DNA from: Hyalella azteca
Lineage: Eukaryota > Arthropoda > Malacostraca > Amphipoda > Hyalellidae
Reading direction: 5' to 3'
Length of the DNA: 64,000 bases
Assembly (NCBI RefSeq): GCF_000764305.2
Contig: NW_025934582.1
Span: 1 to 64,000, forward strand
Shown: positions 63,619-64,000 of the stretch, piece by piece
How the letters are laid out: each line of letters starts with the position of its first letter
Position numbering within the stretch: the first letter of the stretch is position 1
The notes under the pieces: generated by a model
Databases searched by the model: none
What the model was told of the DNA's origin: nothing
What the model saw: only the letters and a program-made list of their open reading frames with translations
Position numbers and translations under genes: made by a program

Positions 63619-63882
63619 TTACATTTTTATATTAGCGCCACTTCCAGCAAAAAATACAAGATTATTTGGTAAAGCTGCAGCTTTCTTCGCCATCATATCC
63701 GGTAAAGGGAACGTCTTCTTAAAGAAGTTGAACACAGCCGGCGTCTCAACGTCAAACGACGCTAAATTGCTAAATAAGATGCGCTGAAAAAATGGTATGG
63801 GATCAACGGCTTTAAGCAGTAAGCGCGTCAGTTTTGTGGCACCTAAATTGATAAGAGAGATCAGTAATGCAAGCTTATACAT
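63619..63882 (-). CDS. Small open frame, 87 residues, unknown
   Basis: ATG at 63882 (MYKLALLISLINLGATKLTR) to TGA at 63619. The N-terminus is hydrophobic enough for a signal peptide or membrane segment. The rest contains VDPIPFFQRILFSNLASF and FFKKTFPLPDMMAKKAAALP. The frame extends upstream past a possible acceptor (TTGTTCAG at about 63894), so it could be the last exon of a gene on the minus strand. No family recognised. Codon content is plausible but it could be chance. Confidence 0.3.
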   Translation of the reverse strand: MYKLALLISLINLGATKLTRLLLKAVDPIPFFQRILFSNLASFDVETPAVFNFFKKTFPLPDMMAKKAAALPNNLVFFAGSGANIKM

Positions 63883-64000
63883 TGACAGGCTGAACAAATT
63901 ATTGTACGCATGCGACCAAGCGCGTGTTCACGAATAAAGCTTAGCAGAGAGATAAACGTTAATACGGCGTTTCAAACGAGTTCGAATAAACTTCAGAATT

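Overview
The window is animal nuclear DNA, AT-rich and repeat-laden, with interrupted genes, GT-AG introns, simple-sequence exons (polyQ, polyH), minisatellites, a Tc1/mariner element and an N-filled assembly gap. The main gene is recognisable as an arthropod orthologue of Drosophila still life (sif), a TIAM-type Rac guanine-nucleotide exchange factor. A crustacean such as an amphipod is a reasonable guess for the host, but the sequence does not fix the species.

The sif locus lies on the minus strand from about 42.9 kb down to 26.9 kb. Ten exons can be chained with consensus splice sites and consistent phases: 40491-42937 (contains the MGNKLSCSC start at 40600), 39921-40105 and 38902-39020 (WH1/EVH1-like domain), 36251-36488, 34544-35260 (polyQ), 32563-32742, 30084-30848 (candidate cassette), 29617-29817 (polyQ), 27591-27771 and 26898-27318 (RGYxSDRE octapeptide repeats). 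The last exon ends in a donor. The exons for the expected PH, RBD, PDZ and DH-PH catalytic domains are not recognisable here and should lie further along the minus strand, beyond or hidden in the 1-26.9 kb tract. Upstream of the canonical start the same frame is open for about 780 codons with no methionine and carries eight copies of an [FYL]-H-x-P-x-C motif. This is the most unusual signal in the window.

From 1 to 26.9 kb there is little sign of coding (one speculative exon at 7.6-7.8 kb) and many short tandem or inverted repeats. From 43 to 64 kb the window holds a decayed Tc1-like transposon with intact ends (46001-47260), a tetraspanin (peripherin/rds-like) pseudogene with five in-frame stops and no frameshift (47674-48624), a gap between two unlike minisatellites (49929-50417), a degenerate minisatellite (53.8-54.5 kb) and a candidate 3'-terminal exon (60807-61027). 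A 136-140 bp fold-back repeat occurs twice in opposite orientation (19.4 kb and 60.1 kb).

Two places show assembly trouble: a nearly perfect Nextera mate-pair junction adapter inside the sif intron at 38218-38255, and the N gap. Structure across both should not be trusted.
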